Positions 62,164 through 64,000 of a DNA stretch of 64,000 nt are shown piece by piece; position 1 is the stretch's first letter, and the number at the start of each line of letters is the position of its first letter. Position numbers and translations under genes: made by a program. This DNA is from Anolis sagrei (lineage: Eukaryota > Chordata > Lepidosauria > Squamata > Anolidae). The notes below the pieces were generated by a model that saw only the letters and a list, made by a program, of their open reading frames with translations, did no database searches and had not been told where the DNA came from. Where the stretch lies: assembly GCF_037176765.1 (NCBI RefSeq), contig NC_090024.1:112791508-112855507 (forward strand), written 5' to 3'.

Positions 62164-62627
62164 TAGAGTCAAAGAGTTGGAAGAGACCTCATGGGCCATC
62201 CAGTCCAACCCCCTGCCAAGAAGCTGGAATATTGCATTCAAATCTCCCCTGACAGATGGCCATCCAGCCTCTGTTTAAAAGCCTCCAAAGAAGAAGCCCC
62301 CACCACACTCCGGGGCAGAGAGTTCCATTGCTGAATGGCTCTCACAGTCAGGAAGTTCTTCCTCATGTTCAGATGGAATCTCCTTTCTTGTAGTTTGAAG
62401 CCATTGTTCCGTGTCCTAGTCTCCAGGGAAGCAGAAAACAAGTTTGCTCCCTCCTCCCTGTGGCTTCTTCTCACATATTTATAAATGGCTATCATATCTC
62501 CTCTCAGCCTTCTCTTCTTCAGGCTAAACATGCCCAGCTCCTTAAGCCGCTCCTTGTTCTCCAGACCCTTGATGATTTTAGTCACCCTCCTCTGGACACA
62601 TTCCACCTTGTCAATATCTCTCTTGAA
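62164..62627 (-). mobile_element. CR1 LINE, ORF2 C-terminus and 3' end
   Basis: The - strand encodes LGMFSLKKRRLRGDMIAIYK and NNGFKLQERRFHLNMRKNF, the hallmark CR1 ORF2 end. The + strand left edge GAGTTGGAAGAGACCTCATG is the CR1 3' end. The frame 62606-62238 is open over 122 residues. Confidence 0.92.
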
Positions 62628-62699
62628 GGGAGAATGCTTCAGGAGACACTGAAAACATACATTTCATATAAAGCCCCAGCTCCTATTTCTAATCATCCC

Positions 62700-62797
62700 T
62701 AAGGCCCCTTCCACACAGCTGTATAAAATTCACATTGAACTGGATTGTGTTGCGGTGTGGATACGGATAATCCAGTTCAAAGTATATTTTGTGGCAG
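62700..62797. mobile_element. MITE, CAGTTCAAAGCAGAT family
   Basis: GGCCCCTTCCACACAGCTGT to ATCCAGTTCAAAGTATATTT. Confidence 0.65.
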
Positions 62798-63072
62798 GCC
62801 CGTACCTTAGCAAACCTTTTGTATTGTTACCCCAATACCCCCATGCATATGAGATATATTGAGCAGGGTGATCAGATCATGATATAAATAAACATAACAG
62901 TTTAAATAATGTACCAGTAAGGCCTTTTCGCAGACCATCATGAGAATGAACGGTGGGCCCTCCTGCACAACCATATCACCCAGAATATCAAGGCAGATAA
63001 GCCACAATACAGGCATGTGGCCGGGGGGGGGGGGGGGGTTGGGGGGCTTCACCAACCCCCCCCCCCCCCGTT
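62793..63072. mobile_element. G-rich hAT-family remnant with G and C runs
   Basis: CAGGCCCGTACCTTAGCAAA and the core TACCCCCATGCATATGAGAT match 13553 and 41559 with an internal loss. The right part carries long G and C runs near 63020-63070 that can pair with each other. Confidence 0.65.
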
Positions 63073-63099
63073 TATTTCTGACTTTTTGTGGGTTTGATG

Positions 63100-63235
63100 A
63101 CACTATGGAACACGATTTTTGTTCCTGGGTCATAAATGTCATTTCCTAATTGGTTATATCATAAAAACAGAAGAAGTGTATTAAACTGAAAAAAACTTTG
63201 TCTTTGCAGAACATTCTGCAGCACATTTTTCTCTA
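63100..63235. mobile_element. CACTATGTAACA-family fragment
   Basis: CACTATGGAACACGATTTTT, GTTCCTGGGTCATAAATGTC and GAACATTCTGCAGCACATTT. Confidence 0.6.
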
Positions 63236-63239
63236 GTCA

Positions 63240-64000
63240 CCATCATAGAATTATAGCGGCGGAAGAGACCACATGGGGTATCTAGTCCAACCTCCTGCCA
63301 TGCAGGAAAAGCACAATCAAAGCACCCCTGACAGATGGCCATCCAACCACTGTTTAAAAGCTTCCAAGAAAGGAGTTCCACTGCTGAACAGCTCTTACAG
63401 TCAGGAAGTTCTTCCTTGTGTTCAGGTGGGATCTCCTCTCCTGTAATTTGAACCCATTGCTCCGAGTCTTAGTCTCCAGGGCAGCAGAAAACAAGCCTGC
63501 TCCCTCCTCCGTATGACTTCCCCTCACATATTTATATATGGCTATAATGTCTCCTCTCAGCCTTCTCTTCTGCAGGCTAAACATACCCAGTAATTGAAGA
63601 CGCTCCTCATCGGGCATGGTCTCCAGACCTTTGATCACTTTAGTCGCCCTCCTCTGGACACCTACTAGCTTGTCAATATCTCTTTTGAACTGTGGTGCCC
63701 AGAATTGGACACAGTATCCCAGGAGAGCTCTAACCAGAGCAGAATAGAGAGGCACTATGATTCCCCTGGATCTAGATACTATACTCCTTTTGATGCAGCC
63801 CAAAATCCCATTGGCTTTTTTAGCTGCTGCATCACACTGTTGGCTCATGTTCAACTTGTTGTCCACAAAGATTGTTAGATCTTTTTCACATGAACTGTTG
63901 TCGAGCCAGGCATCACCCATTCTGTATCTTTGCATTTCATTTGTTCTGCCTAAGTGTAACATCTTACATTTGTCCGTGTTAAAATTCATTTTGTTGCTTT
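63240..64000 (-). mobile_element. CR1 LINE, ORF2 end, runs off window
   Basis: The - strand open frame 63989-63354 (211 residues) has FNTDKCKMLHLGR, LNMSQQCDAAAKKANGILGC, VPLYSALVRALLGYCVQFWA and LQLLGMFSLQKRRLRGDIIA. These are the CR1 RT thumb and C-terminal blocks. The frame has no stop, and the copy continues beyond 64000. Confidence 0.93.

Noticed and set aside
1-64000. Retrovirus or LTR element copies
   Set aside because: No LTR pair, gag, protease, integrase or envelope-like frame was seen. All RT frames are of the non-LTR type.

Overview
The window is nuclear DNA of a squamate reptile, probably a lizard. The host genes are split by spliced introns with GT-AG borders. The repeats combine a Bov-B fragment with its Sauria-type SINE partners, abundant L2 and CR1 LINEs, a Penelope-like element, and many short hAT-type elements with 8-bp target duplications. 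No bacterial, organellar, CRISPR, rRNA or free tRNA gene was seen, and I saw no retrovirus or LTR element.

Two host genes lie tail to tail. The last four coding exons of CLCC1 (ER chloride-channel-like protein) are on the + strand at 819-5265. The complete coding set of GPSM2/LGN is on the - strand: 14 coding exons from the ATG at 46164 to the stop at 9413, giving a predicted 658 residues. A 5'UTR-bearing exon (46106-46398) and a CpG-rich promoter (about 61050-61900) complete it. The same convergent pair occurs in human 1p13.3, which supports orthology. GPSM2 joins cortical G-alpha-i (through its GoLoco motifs) to NuMA/Inscuteable-type partners (through its TPR repeats) for spindle orientation. 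CLCC1 is an ER membrane protein. They are neighbours but share no known pathway.

Layout: 1-5780, CLCC1 3' part and 3'UTR. 5780-8930, intergenic, filled by a three-level nest of mobile elements. 8930-46400, GPSM2 3'UTR, exons and introns, full of L2 copies, SINEs, hAT elements, a Penelope-like element and an AT-rich giant palindrome. 46400-61300, the long first intron of GPSM2, with mostly unique stretches, a second Penelope-like fragment and a minisatellite made from a piece of an L2 reverse transcriptase gene. 61050-61900, CpG island. 61900-64000, CR1 LINE copies running off the window.

The most unusual structures are the minisatellite carrying the LINE YADD catalytic segment (59.6-60.9 kb), the 288-bp AT palindrome (24.62-24.91 kb), a 56-bp-arm hairpin created inside a LINE copy (33.85-33.96 kb), a terminal-inverted-repeat family starting CACTATGTAACA that I cannot name, and a possible hammerhead-like core in the Penelope terminal repeats.
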